Assembly (NCBI GenBank): GCA_035495555.1
Contig: DATJFQ010000035.1
Coordinates: 1 to 64,000 of the forward strand
Reading direction: 5' to 3'
Source: DATJFQ01 sp035495555
GTDB lineage: Bacteria; Acidobacteriota; Vicinamibacteria; Vicinamibacterales; 2-12-FULL-66-21
Length of the DNA: 64,000 bases
Shown here in pieces: positions 25,601-35,732 of the stretch (position 1 is the first letter of the stretch; each line of letters opens with the position of its first letter). The position numbers were made by a program, and so were the translations under genes. The notes under the pieces are model-generated. The model was not told the DNA's origin. It worked only from the letters and a program-made list of their open reading frames with translations, and did no database searches.

Positions 25601-26930
25601 CGTATCTGAGCGCTTCGATGGGATCGAGCCGCGCGGCCTTGAAGGCGGGGAAGAGGCCGAAGAAGATGCCCACGCTGGCGGAGAAGCCGATACCGATCGC
25701 GAACGACCACCACGGCAGCGACACGGGGAAGCCTGAGAGCCAGTGGACCGTCAGCCCAATCGAGCTGCCAAGGAGGATTCCGATGATGCCGCCCACGGAC
25801 GTGAGGAACACGGCTTCGACGAGAAACTGCCAGAGGATCTCACGCCGGCGCGCGCCGAGCGCTTTGCGCACGCCGATCTCGCGCGTGCGCTCGGTGACGG
25901 AGATCATCATGATCGCCATGACGCCGATGCCGCCGACCATCAGCGCGATTGACGAAATCACGACCAGCGCAAGGAACGTCGCCTGGCTGACCTGATCCCA
26001 GACCTTCAGCGCCGCGTCCTGAGTGACGAGGTCGAAATCGTCCGGCTCATCGAGCTTGAGATTGTGCCGGATCCGCATGATCGTCTCGACCTCCTGCAGC
26101 GTCGTCTCGCGGTCGACGTCGCTGCGCGGCAGGATCGCCAGCATCGCGGTGCGGAACACGGCCGGATTGAAACTGTTGGCCGACACCTTCGCCGACCCCT
26201 TCAGGATCTTCCCGTAGATCTTCATGTGCGTGCTGTAGGGGATGATCGCGAAGTCGTCGACCCCCTGCGCGAGCCCGCCGGCGTTCGGCCGTTTCCCGAG
26301 CGCGCCGATGACGGTGAACTCCTCGGGGCCGATGCGCACCTGCTTGCCGATCGGGTCGACGTTGGGAAACAGCGTGACCCGCGGCGTGTTGCCGAGAACC
26401 ACGACGTTGCGCCGGTGTTCGATTTCGGCCGGGATGAAGAGCCGGCCCAGCTCGACCTTGGCGAAGTTCACGGCCGCGAAATTCTCCGTCGCGCCGATGA
26501 TGGCCAGCTGGGTCGTGTGCTCGTGCCCGTAGTACATCCGCGAGCGCGTGCTTCCCGTGGCGCCGACCCACACATCCACGGTCGCGCACGATTGACACTC
26601 TCGCGCGATGGCCTCCGCATCGTCCGGCGTGAGGTTCGGGCGCCGCGCAATCTCGAGGAAACTCTTGCCGGATGCAAAGCTCAGGGCCCCGAACTTCTGC
26701 ACGAAGATGACATTTGCGCCGAGCTCGCGGATGGAGTCGCGCAGCGATTCGTCGAAGCCGCGGATGAGCGACGTCATCCCGACGATCGACGTGATGCCGA
26801 TGACGACGCCGAGCACGGTCAGCGCCGAGCGCATCTTGCTCGTGCGCAGCGTGTCGAGCGACATCACCACGATTTCCGACAGCAGTCCGGTACGAACGCC
26901 AGCCATATTATTCGCGCTGCATTCTTTCAT
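25596..26930 (-). CDS. MacB/FtsX-type ABC transporter permease
   Basis: 444 residues. One N-terminal membrane helix (MRSALTVLGVVIGITSIVGM), a large periplasmic MacB_PCD domain (about 70-310) and three C-terminal helices with the FtsX signature MISVTERTREIGVRKALGARRREILWQFL. Such subunits pair with a separate ATPase and a MacA adaptor to move substrates between periplasm and outside. No ATPase gene is present here. ATG at 26930 is used; 26906 (MAGVRTG) is an equally plausible start, and neither has a good Shine-Dalgarno. Last gene of a four-gene leftward operon. Confidence 0.9.
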   Translation of the reverse strand: MKECSANNMAGVRTGLLSEIVVMSLDTLRTSKMRSALTVLGVVIGITSIVGMTSLIRGFDESLRDSIRELGANVIFVQKFGALSFASGKSFLEIARRPNLTPDDAEAIARECQSCATVDVWVGATGSTRSRMYYGHEHTTQLAIIGATENFAAVNFAKVELGRLFIPAEIEHRRNVVVLGNTPRVTLFPNVDPIGKQVRIGPEEFTVIGALGKRPNAGGLAQGVDDFAIIPYSTHMKIYGKILKGSAKVSANSFNPAVFRTAMLAILPRSDVDRETTLQEVETIMRIRHNLKLDEPDDFDLVTQDAALKVWDQVSQATFLALVVISSIALMVGGIGVMAIMMISVTERTREIGVRKALGARRREILWQFLVEAVFLTSVGGIIGILLGSSIGLTVHWLSGFPVSLPWWSFAIGIGFSASVGIFFGLFPAFKAARLDPIEALRYE

Positions 26931-26939
26931 GTGGCGGCG

Positions 26940-28163
<1,224 letters not shown>

Positions 28164-28238
28164 GCCTCAACACGCCGACCGGGGCGGGTCCTGTTCGCGG
28201 CCCGACCCCACTCAGGCGGCGGAGATCGCGCTCGCGTC

Positions 28239-29594
28239 CTAACTGCCCGACGTCTTTGTCTTCTGCGCCGCTTCGATTTTCACGTCGGCGCCGTCGGCGA
28301 GTTCGCGCACCGAGCTGAACGGCCCGATCACCACTTTGTCGCCCTCCTTCAGGCCGCCGAGGACCTCGAAATACTTCTCCCCCGCGATCCCGGTCTTCAC
28401 CGGAACGAACTCCGCGCGATTGTCGTTGCGCACGACGAACACCCCCTCGAGCTCCTTCTTCTGCTCGCCGGCCTTCAACTCCGGCGTCGTCGTGGCCGTC
28501 GCGGTCCGCCGGCGGCGCTTGTCGTTCTGCGGCGGATGGACGACGTTGCCTTCGCGATCGACGACGACTTCGCGAACCGTCGTGGCCTGGATTGGAACCG
28601 AGAGTGCGTTCTTGCGCGTGGCGGTCGTGATGTCGGCCGTGCAGGTGAAGCCCGGGCGTACGTCGGGAATCTGATCGTCGACCTTCACTTTCACCAGGAA
28701 GTTCGTCGCCTGCGTCGCCGCCGTCTGCGTGCCGGTGGCGGCTTGAATCGGGCTGTTGCCGATCTCCGTGACGTGACCGTGGAACGTCTTGCCGGGCATC
28801 GCATCGATCGTGACCTTCGCCGGCTGGCCGACGGTGACCGTGGGGATGTCGGTTTCGTCGACTTCGACCTGCGCTTCGATGACGGACATGTCCGCAATCG
28901 TCAGCAGCACGGTCCCTGCATTGTTCATGGTCCCGACGACGACCGTTTCTCCTTCCTGAATATTGCGCTTGGTAATGATGCCGTCGATGGGAGACTCGAT
29001 GCGGACTTTGCTCAGCGTGTAGCGCGCGCTGTCGAGCGCACCCTGTTCCTGCTGCATGCGGAGACGCTGGGTGTCGATCTGTTTGTCTGCCGAGGCCGCG
29101 TCGGCCTGCCGCATCCGCAGCGTGCTCTCCGCGTTGTCGAGCGCCTGCTTCGTGGTGAGCCCCTGCTTCCAGAGCTGCTGCTGCCGCGCGAATTCGTCCT
29201 GCGCCTGTTTCTGCGCCGCGTGCGCGCTGTCGGCGGCGACGCGGATCTGCTCCATCTGGGAACGCGCCGCCGCGAGACCGGCCTGGGCCTGATTTGCCGC
29301 GCTCGCGAGGAGCTTCGGGTCGATCTGCATCAGGAACTGGCCCTTCTTCACGCGCATCCCCTCGTCGACCGCGAGGTTGGTGACGCGTCCGACGGTGTCG
29401 GCGCTGATGTTGACAAGATCGTGCGGTTGAATCTTGCCCGACGCGCTGACGATGGCTTCCAGGTCGCGTTTCTGCACCGACTCGACGTTGACGGCGACGC
29501 CTTCCTGGCGCCGGTACTTGATGTTGACGAACGCCAGCGCAGCCAGAACGACGACCACGCCGACGCCGATCAAAATCTTCTTGTTTCGACTCAT
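28239..29594 (-). CDS. MacA/HlyD-type periplasmic adaptor
   Basis: 451 residues. A membrane anchor (KKILIGVGVVVVLAALAFV) is followed by a first lipoyl half, a long coiled-coil hairpin (about 90-195; AQAGLAAARSQMEQIRVAAD and Gln-rich helix), the second lipoyl half with SPIDGIITKRNIQEGE, beta-barrel and membrane-proximal domains. It would link the inner-membrane permeases to an outer-membrane channel. The ATG overlaps the stop of the Yip1 gene (ATGA), so it is translationally coupled. Confidence 0.92.
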   Translation of the reverse strand: MSRNKKILIGVGVVVVLAALAFVNIKYRRQEGVAVNVESVQKRDLEAIVSASGKIQPHDLVNISADTVGRVTNLAVDEGMRVKKGQFLMQIDPKLLASAANQAQAGLAAARSQMEQIRVAADSAHAAQKQAQDEFARQQQLWKQGLTTKQALDNAESTLRMRQADAASADKQIDTQRLRMQQEQGALDSARYTLSKVRIESPIDGIITKRNIQEGETVVVGTMNNAGTVLLTIADMSVIEAQVEVDETDIPTVTVGQPAKVTIDAMPGKTFHGHVTEIGNSPIQAATGTQTAATQATNFLVKVKVDDQIPDVRPGFTCTADITTATRKNALSVPIQATTVREVVVDREGNVVHPPQNDKRRRRTATATTTPELKAGEQKKELEGVFVVRNDNRAEFVPVKTGIAGEKYFEVLGGLKEGDKVVIGPFSSVRELADGADVKIEAAQKTKTSGS

Positions 29595-30298
29595 GCACGA
29601 CTCCTGACCGCGGCGATGATCAGCGCGATCACGGCATAGACACCAAGGAGGGAGAACGCGATGGGCTGCGTGCGCCGCCGATACAGCACCCCGAGCCCAA
29701 TCGCGAGCACGATCAGCTGCCAGATGAGGAAGACGTCGATCGCACCGAGGAAGTGCGCGGCGAACGACTTCTCAGGAAGCATCGGCAGCAGCGATCCGAC
29801 GTTCGCCGCGCTCGTCATCGTTCCGCGGACGTAGTTGAGCGGCATCGAGAAGAGCTGTCCGACCACGCCGATCGGGCCGCTGTGGACGACGACGGCGAAC
29901 ACCTGCTTGAACGACGCCTGTCCCCCGAGCGCCGCATTGAAAACCGCGAACAGAATCCCCGCGACAACGAGCAGCGTCAACGGCAGCACGATGATCGTTT
30001 GACCAAGGGCGAAGTAGCCCGCGTAGGGGGCGATTTTCTCGAACGTCTGAAGCTGCTGATCCGTGAGTTGCCGGCCCGTCGTGACGGTATCGAGCCAGGC
30101 GTCCTGCCCGACCTGCGTGAACAGAAATCCTGCAACCAGCACCGCTGCCGCAACGATGCAGACGGCCAGCATGCCAAGCCATTTCGGATGGGCAGCGACG
30201 GAGGCAAAGGTGTCCCGTGGGCTCGTGATGACCCCGACGAAGCGCGCCGCAAGGCTTTTGGGCGCCGTTCCGCCGGGCTCGACGGACGTGTTGGTCAT
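29591..30298 (-). CDS. Yip1-domain membrane protein
   Basis: 235 residues, five hydrophobic segments. The N-terminal RFVGVITSPRDTFASVAAHPKWLGML is typical of bacterial YIP1-family proteins, where a short amphipathic lead with SPxxTF/F and P is followed by a helix bundle. Function is unknown; in bacteria these often neighbour transport systems. First gene of the leftward MacAB-like operon. Confidence 0.8.
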   Translation of the reverse strand: MTNTSVEPGGTAPKSLAARFVGVITSPRDTFASVAAHPKWLGMLAVCIVAAAVLVAGFLFTQVGQDAWLDTVTTGRQLTDQQLQTFEKIAPYAGYFALGQTIIVLPLTLLVVAGILFAVFNAALGGQASFKQVFAVVVHSGPIGVVGQLFSMPLNYVRGTMTSAANVGSLLPMLPEKSFAAHFLGAIDVFLIWQLIVLAIGLGVLYRRRTQPIAFSLLGVYAVIALIIAAVRSRA

Positions 30299-30472
30299 AG
30301 GTGTACCGGCAATAAACTGCAGGTTGTCTTGGGAAAAGCGCGATTGTACAACGTCCTATACGTCCGGGAACGGTCGGATGTTTCATTAGCTGACGTTGGA
30401 AGTCTCACGCAGCGAAGGGGTTACGGGGAATCGTCCGGAGCCGGACGCCGCCCCGTACGATAAGCTCCGCGG
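30299..30472. promoter_or_regulatory. Divergent promoter region between the export operon and the pilus region
   Basis: 174 bases between two divergent starts, with no heptamer repeats. It contains the 8-bp palindrome TTGTACAA (30344-30351); on the minus strand its TACAAT part could be a -10 for the Yip1 operon, with a poor -35. On the plus strand a GATAAG lies about 12 bases before the rightward ATG. Assignments are tentative. Confidence 0.3.
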
Positions 30473-31393
30473 ATGCGAACGTTTGCCCACATTTTCGGGT
30501 GCGCCGCCGTGCTCGCCGGCGCCTCCTCTGTCGCCACGGCGCAGGGTGCGCCGCCGGCTGGCGTGCGCGCGGCGGGCATGGCCGGCGCTTTCGTCGGCGT
30601 TGCAGACGATGCGTCGGCGGTTTACTGGAATCCGGCCGGCCTTGCGTCAGGCGCATTTTTCAGTCTCGTGCTCGACCGTTCGACGGTGCAGCCGCCAATG
30701 GGGCAGAACACACCCGACCTCAACGCAACGTTTGTCGCTGTCGGAACACCACCGCTTGGCGTGACCTATTACCGGACGACCTTCCCGGTCGTGGCACCGG
30801 GGCGGGGATCCGTGGCCGGCCAGCAGCCCGGTGCCTCGGAAATGCTTGTCGCCCATCAGTTTGGGGTGACCGTCGACCAGTCGCTGCACGACGGGCTCGC
30901 CATCGGCGCGACCGTGAAGGCCATTCGGGGCATCACCCCAGACGCCTCGAAAACCGCGTTCGACGCGGATATTGGCGTGATGGCGGCCGGAGCGGTAGCC
31001 CGTGCCGGACTGGTCGTCCGGAACGCCTTCGAGCCCGAACTCTCCATCGCCCAGGGTCCTGTGCGGCTGGAACGGAGCGTTCGCGGCGGGGTATCGCTGC
31101 TCATCAGAGAGATGGTGAGGCTGGCGGCGGACGCTGATTTCACCACCGCGGACGTCTCTGGAGGCCGCTGGCGCGATGCGGCCGTGGGCGCCGAGGCGCA
31201 CCCTTTCGCCAGGGCCTGGATCCGGAGCGGCGTCCACTGGAACACGGCGGGGGGGCCGCTGGACGCGGCACCCGTCGTGGCGGTGGGCGGATCCGCCGCA
31301 GTCTACGGGTCACTTCTGGTGGACGCCCAAGTGTCGGTCGGATCAAAAAACGGCAATCGCGGCTGGGGTGCCGGCCTCAGGTACAATTTTTAG
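30473..31393 (+). CDS. Putative outer-membrane beta-barrel protein (PorV/FadL-like fold)
   Basis: 306 residues. Signal peptide (about 1-23, ending SVATAQG), then GVRAAGMAGAFVGVADDASAVYWNPAGLA, a pattern seen at the N terminus of FadL/PorV/UPF0164-like barrels, followed by alternating amphipathic strands and a C-terminal aromatic residue (YNF) as expected for BAM substrates. No specific substrate can be inferred. It lies upstream of pilB on the same strand and may be an independent unit. Confidence 0.65.
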   Translation: MRTFAHIFGCAAVLAGASSVATAQGAPPAGVRAAGMAGAFVGVADDASAVYWNPAGLASGAFFSLVLDRSTVQPPMGQNTPDLNATFVAVGTPPLGVTYYRTTFPVVAPGRGSVAGQQPGASEMLVAHQFGVTVDQSLHDGLAIGATVKAIRGITPDASKTAFDADIGVMAAGAVARAGLVVRNAFEPELSIAQGPVRLERSVRGGVSLLIREMVRLAADADFTTADVSGGRWRDAAVGAEAHPFARAWIRSGVHWNTAGGPLDAAPVVAVGGSAAVYGSLLVDAQVSVGSKNGNRGWGAGLRYNF

Positions 31394-31487
31394 CTGGACA
31401 AAAAACGTCAATCATGTACCATAGAGTCCTTCATCGGCACCAATTTCGTCATCTGCGGGCGTGGAGCTCGCTAAACGGATCCGAACG

Positions 31488-33284
31488 ATGCCTGTTCGAA
31501 TTGGCGAGCTGTTACTTAAAGAGAAGAGGATCACCTCCGGCCAGCTGCAGGAGGCCCTCACCTATCAGAAGTCCAACGGCGGAAAGCTCGGCCTGAATCT
31601 CATCAAGCTGGGGTTCCTCAAGGACGAAGAGATTACCAGCCTGCTGTCACGACAGTACGGCGTGCCCTCGATCAACCTCTCGCAGTTCGACGTCGATCCC
31701 GCCATCATCAAGCTCATTCCGACCGAGACCGCGCAGAAATACGAAATCATCCCGCTCAGCCGCTCCGGCGCGACGCTGACGATCGCGATGACGGATCCGA
31801 CGAACGTCTTCGCGATGGACGACATCAAGTTCATGACGGGCTACAACGTCGAGCCCGTCGTCGCCTCCGAAACCGCCGTCGCCGAGGCGCTCCAGCGGTA
31901 TTACCCCGCGGCGCCGCCGCGCGTGGTCGTCGAAAGGAAAGAAAAGAAGCCGCCGAAGATCCAGCAGGAAGCGAATCTCAACAACGCGGCGACCCTCGAG
32001 ATGGTCACCAAGGCCCTCGAGGAAACAGCCTCGGTGGCCGATGACGAGGTCGAGCTGCTCGAGGAGATCGAGCAGATTGACGTCACGTCGCTCGAGAAGC
32101 AGGGCGGCGAAGCGCCGGTCATCCGGCTCGTCAACCTGATGCTGATGTCGGCGATTCAGAAGGGGGCGAGCGACGTCCACATCGAGCCCTACGAAAAGGA
32201 GTTCCGCGTCCGGTTCCGCATCGACGGGCTGCTCTACAACGTGATGGCGCCGCCGATGAAGTTCCGCGATGCGATCACCTCGCGCATCAAGATCATGGCG
32301 AAGCTGGACATCGCGGAGAAGCGGCTGCCCCAGGACGGCCGCATCAAGATCCGTTTCTCCGACGGTGACGGCGGCACCAAGGAGATCGATTTCCGCGTCT
32401 CGTGCCTTCCGACGCTCTTCGGCGAGAAGATCGTGCTTCGTCTGCTCGATAAAGACAAGCTGATGCTCGACATGACAAAGCTCGGGTTCGAACCCGAATC
32501 GCTGCGAAGGCTCGAGACGGCCATCGACAAGCCCTGGGGCATGGTGCTCGTGACGGGTCCGACGGGTTCCGGCAAGACGAACACGCTGTATTCGTCGATC
32601 TCGAAGATCAACACGCCGGAAACGAACATCATGACCGCAGAAGACCCGGTCGAATTCAACCTGCTCGGCGTGAACCAGGTGCAGGTGCGCGAGAACATCG
32701 GCCTGAACTTCGCCGCCGCGCTCCGTTCCTTCCTGCGGCAGGACCCGAACATCATTCTGGTCGGCGAGATCCGTGACTTCGAAACGGCGGAGATCGCCGT
32801 CAAGGCGTCGCTGACGGGACACCTCGTGCTCTCGACACTGCACACCAACGATGCGCCGAGCACGATCAGCCGCTTGATGAACATGGGCATCGAGCCGTTC
32901 CTCGTCGCCAGCTCGGTGAACCTGATTTGCGCGCAGCGTCTCGTGCGCCGCGTCTGCGCGAAGTGCAAGCAGGACCATCCCCACGCGCCGCAGGCGCTCG
33001 TCGAGGCGGGCTTCACGCCCGAGGAAGCCGCGACCGTGTCGCCCAAGAAGGGGAAGGGCTGCGACTACTGCAACCAGACGGGGTACAAGGGACGCGTTGG
33101 CTTGTACGAAGTGATGGAGATTACCGAGGAAATCCGCGAACTGATTCTCGTCGGCGCCTCGGCGCTCGAACTGCGCCGCAAAGCCATCGACGAAGGGATG
33201 ATCACCCTCCGCCGCAGCGGGCTGCTGAAGGTCAAGGAAGGCATCACGACGATCGAGGAAGTCGCCCGCGAGACGGTCAAATAG
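31488..33284 (+). CDS. pilB: Type IV pilus assembly ATPase PilB
   Basis: 598 residues from ATG 31488 (an in-frame GTG at 31461 would add nine). N-terminal GspE/MshEN domain (MPVRIGELLLKEKRITSGQLQEAL), central Walker A GPTGSGKT (357-364), Asp box, Walker B ILVGEIRDFETA with a following His box (HLVLSTLHTNDAPS), and a CAKC...CDYC zinc site near the C terminus. It is the hexameric motor that powers pilin insertion. First gene of the pilB-T-C-S-R-pilin run. Confidence 0.96.
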   Translation: MPVRIGELLLKEKRITSGQLQEALTYQKSNGGKLGLNLIKLGFLKDEEITSLLSRQYGVPSINLSQFDVDPAIIKLIPTETAQKYEIIPLSRSGATLTIAMTDPTNVFAMDDIKFMTGYNVEPVVASETAVAEALQRYYPAAPPRVVVERKEKKPPKIQQEANLNNAATLEMVTKALEETASVADDEVELLEEIEQIDVTSLEKQGGEAPVIRLVNLMLMSAIQKGASDVHIEPYEKEFRVRFRIDGLLYNVMAPPMKFRDAITSRIKIMAKLDIAEKRLPQDGRIKIRFSDGDGGTKEIDFRVSCLPTLFGEKIVLRLLDKDKLMLDMTKLGFEPESLRRLETAIDKPWGMVLVTGPTGSGKTNTLYSSISKINTPETNIMTAEDPVEFNLLGVNQVQVRENIGLNFAAALRSFLRQDPNIILVGEIRDFETAEIAVKASLTGHLVLSTLHTNDAPSTISRLMNMGIEPFLVASSVNLICAQRLVRRVCAKCKQDHPHAPQALVEAGFTPEEAATVSPKKGKGCDYCNQTGYKGRVGLYEVMEITEEIRELILVGASALELRRKAIDEGMITLRRSGLLKVKEGITTIEEVARETVK

Positions 33285-33287
33285 GAC

Positions 33288-33343
33288 GCTGGCGAACTGC
33301 GCTGCGACCACCGGCTACTGGCCACTGAACACTGGAGACTGAC
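33288..33343. repeat. Single-armed ACTGG repeat before pilT
   Basis: Units GCTACTG, GCCACTG, AACACTG, GAGACTG end three bases before the pilT TTG. The CTGGAG variant supplies a plausible Shine-Dalgarno. Confidence 0.7.
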
Positions 33344-34477
33344 TTGGCAACGCTGCCCGAACTGCTCAAAACGCTGGTCGACAATCACGGCTCTGACCTG
33401 CACATCACGACGAATACACCGCCGCAGGTCCGTATCCACGGCCGGATGCAGCCGCTCGATCTGCCGCCGCTGACCGCGGCCGACACGAAGGCGCTCGCGT
33501 ACAGCGTGCTCACCGACGTGCAGAAGAAGCGCTTCGAGGAGACGATGGAGCTCGACTTCTCGTTCGGCATCCGCAACATCGCGCGGTTCCGCTGCAACGT
33601 GTTCAACCAGCGCGGGGCGGTCGCCGCGGTCTACCGCGTCATTCCCGAGCAGATCAAAGGCTTCCAGGATCTCGGGCTTCCACAGGTGCTCGCGACGCTC
33701 GCCGAACGCCCCCGCGGCCTCGTGCTCGTCACGGGACCGACGGGATCCGGCAAGTCGACGACGCTCGCCGCGATGATCGACAAGATCAACGCCGAGCGGC
33801 ACGAGCACATCCTCACGATCGAAGACCCGATCGAGTTCGTGCACCAGCACAAGAGCTGTCTGGTCAACCAGCGCGAGGTCCACCAGGACACGATGGGGTT
33901 CTCGAACGCGCTGCGCGCGGCGCTGCGGGAGGACCCGGACATCGTGCTCATCGGCGAGCTCCGCGATCTCGAAACCATCGAATCGGCGCTGCGCATCGCG
34001 GAAACGGGGCACCTCACGTTCGCGACGCTGCACACCAACTCCGCCGCGCAGACGATCAACCGCATCATCGACGTGTTCCCGTCGCACCAGCAGGGGCAGA
34101 TCCGCACCCAGCTGTCGCTCGTGCTCGAAGGAATCGTCTGCCAGGCGCTCCTGCCCAAGGCCGACGGCAAGGGGCGGGTCGTCGCGCTCGAGATCCTGGT
34201 GCCGACGCCGGCCATCCGGAATCTGGTGCGCGACGACAAGGTCCACCAGATCTATTCGGCGATGCAGTCCGGCCAGGAGAAGGTCGGCATGCAGACCATG
34301 AATCAGTGCCTGGCGACGCTGTATCAGCGGCGGCTCGTCACGATGGAGACCGCCCTCGCCGCGTCCTCGAACCGCGACGAACTCGAGCAGATCATCGCCC
34401 GTGGCGCCGGCGTGGTTCCGGGCGCGGGCGTGCGCCCCAACCCGGCCACAGGACAGCGTCCGACGCTCGGAAGATGA
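33344..34477 (+). CDS. pilT: Type IV pilus retraction ATPase PilT
   Basis: 377 residues, start TTG. MATLPELLKTLVDNHGSDLH, TGPTGSGKSTTLAAMID (Walker A near 130), EDPIEFVHQHK (Asp box), LREDPDIVLIGELRDLETIE (Walker B) and HLTFATLHTNSAAQTINRIID (His box). The C-terminal AIRNLVRDDKVHQIYS motif is the PilT-specific AIRNLIRE equivalent. It depolymerises the pilus to generate retraction force. Confidence 0.96.
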   Translation: MATLPELLKTLVDNHGSDLHITTNTPPQVRIHGRMQPLDLPPLTAADTKALAYSVLTDVQKKRFEETMELDFSFGIRNIARFRCNVFNQRGAVAAVYRVIPEQIKGFQDLGLPQVLATLAERPRGLVLVTGPTGSGKSTTLAAMIDKINAERHEHILTIEDPIEFVHQHKSCLVNQREVHQDTMGFSNALRAALREDPDIVLIGELRDLETIESALRIAETGHLTFATLHTNSAAQTINRIIDVFPSHQQGQIRTQLSLVLEGIVCQALLPKADGKGRVVALEILVPTPAIRNLVRDDKVHQIYSAMQSGQEKVGMQTMNQCLATLYQRRLVTMETALAASSNRDELEQIIARGAGVVPGAGVRPNPATGQRPTLGR

Positions 34478-34522
34478 CCGGACGCCGACTGGCAACTGGC
34501 AAGTGACAACCGGCAAGTGAGA
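34478..34522. repeat. Single-armed ACTGG/CGGCAAGTGA repeat before pilC
   Basis: CGACTGG, CAACTGG, CAAGTGA, CAACCGG, CAAGTGA units with a 7-base period, ending in GAGAGTGA, which gives the pilC ribosome-binding site. Confidence 0.65.
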
Positions 34523-34529
34523 GTGAGTG

Positions 34530-35732
34530 ATGCCTACATTCGCGTATAGCGGTCGAACGCGTGGCGGACAAGCCGTGACCGGCGAACGGATCGCCGACAC
34601 CGTGGATGCGGCTGTCGCCTCGCTCCGCCGCGAACAGATTCAGGTCACGCGCATCGACGCCGCGAAGGCCGAGAAGGCGAAGAAGCCGAAAGGCAAGACG
34701 CCGCCCGCCAAGAACCTCGCGATCTTCACGCGGCAGTTCTCCGTCATGATCGACGCGGGCCTGCCGCTCGTCCAGTGCCTCGACATCCTCGGCAGGCAGG
34801 AGTCGCACAAGGCGTTTTCCGAGGCGATTCTCCAGGTGCGGTCCGACGTCGAATCGGGCGCGGCGCTTGCCGACGCGATGAAGCGTCAACCGAAGACGTT
34901 CGATGCGCTGTATTCGAACATGATTGCCGCCGGCGAGGCGGGCGGCATCCTCGACACGATTCTCAAACGCCTGGCCGTCTACATTGAAAAGAGCGTGAAG
35001 CTCAAAGGCCAGGTCAAGTCCGCGATGATCTATCCGATCGCGGTCATCGTCATCGCCGCCATCGTCGTGGCCGCCATTCTCTGGAAGGTGATTCCGACAT
35101 TTGCCCAGCTCTTTGCCGGACTCGGCGCGCAATTGCCGCTCCCGACGCGCGTGGTGATCGCGCTGAGCGACGGGCTGGTCGCCTATGGTCCCGTCGTCCT
35201 GCTCGTGATCGGCGGCGCGATTTACGGGGTGAAGCGGTACTACGATACGACGGCCGGCCGTTACCAGATTGACGGCATGCTGCTGAAGACGCCGGTGCTG
35301 GGCATGATCCTGCGCAAGATCGCCGTCGCGCGTTTCTGCCGCACGCTCTCGACGCTGCTCACGTCGGGTGTTCCGATCCTCGACGGCCTCGACATCACGG
35401 GCCGCACGGCGGGGAACGCCATCATCGAAGAAGCGATCCAGAAGACCCGTTCGAGCATCGAGCGCGGCGAGACGGTGTCGGCGCCGCTGAGAGAAACGAA
35501 CGTGTTCCCGTCGATGGTCGTCCAGATGATCAACGTCGGCGAGACGACGGGCGCACTCGATACGATGCTGGGCAAGATCGCGGACTTCTACGAGGAGGAA
35601 GTCGACACGGCGGTCGCGGGGCTGCTCACGTTGATGGAGCCGATCATGATCGCCGTCCTCGGCGGCATCGTCGGCGGGATCGTCATCGCGATGTACATGC
35701 CGATCTTCGACCTGATTTCGAAGCTGACGTAA
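34530..35732 (+). CDS. pilC: Type IV pilus inner-membrane platform protein PilC
   Basis: 400 residues. Two GspF domains, each with the pattern FTRQFSVMIDAGLPLVQCLDIL / FCRTLSTLLTSGVPILDGLDI, and three hydrophobic segments at about 170-190, 220-240 and 370-390. It links PilB/PilT to the pilus base. ATG at 34530 is preferred over an adjacent in-frame GTG at 34527, with GAGAG upstream. The next gene begins on the base after the stop. Confidence 0.95.
   Translation: MPTFAYSGRTRGGQAVTGERIADTVDAAVASLRREQIQVTRIDAAKAEKAKKPKGKTPPAKNLAIFTRQFSVMIDAGLPLVQCLDILGRQESHKAFSEAILQVRSDVESGAALADAMKRQPKTFDALYSNMIAAGEAGGILDTILKRLAVYIEKSVKLKGQVKSAMIYPIAVIVIAAIVVAAILWKVIPTFAQLFAGLGAQLPLPTRVVIALSDGLVAYGPVVLLVIGGAIYGVKRYYDTTAGRYQIDGMLLKTPVLGMILRKIAVARFCRTLSTLLTSGVPILDGLDITGRTAGNAIIEEAIQKTRSSIERGETVSAPLRETNVFPSMVVQMINVGETTGALDTMLGKIADFYEEEVDTAVAGLLTLMEPIMIAVLGGIVGGIVIAMYMPIFDLISKLT

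Noticed and set aside
25482..25736. Short rightward frame across the repeat arm and permease end
   Set aside because: Its protein is translated repeat sequence (repeating Trp-Arg-Leu-Ala) joined to antisense of the permease.
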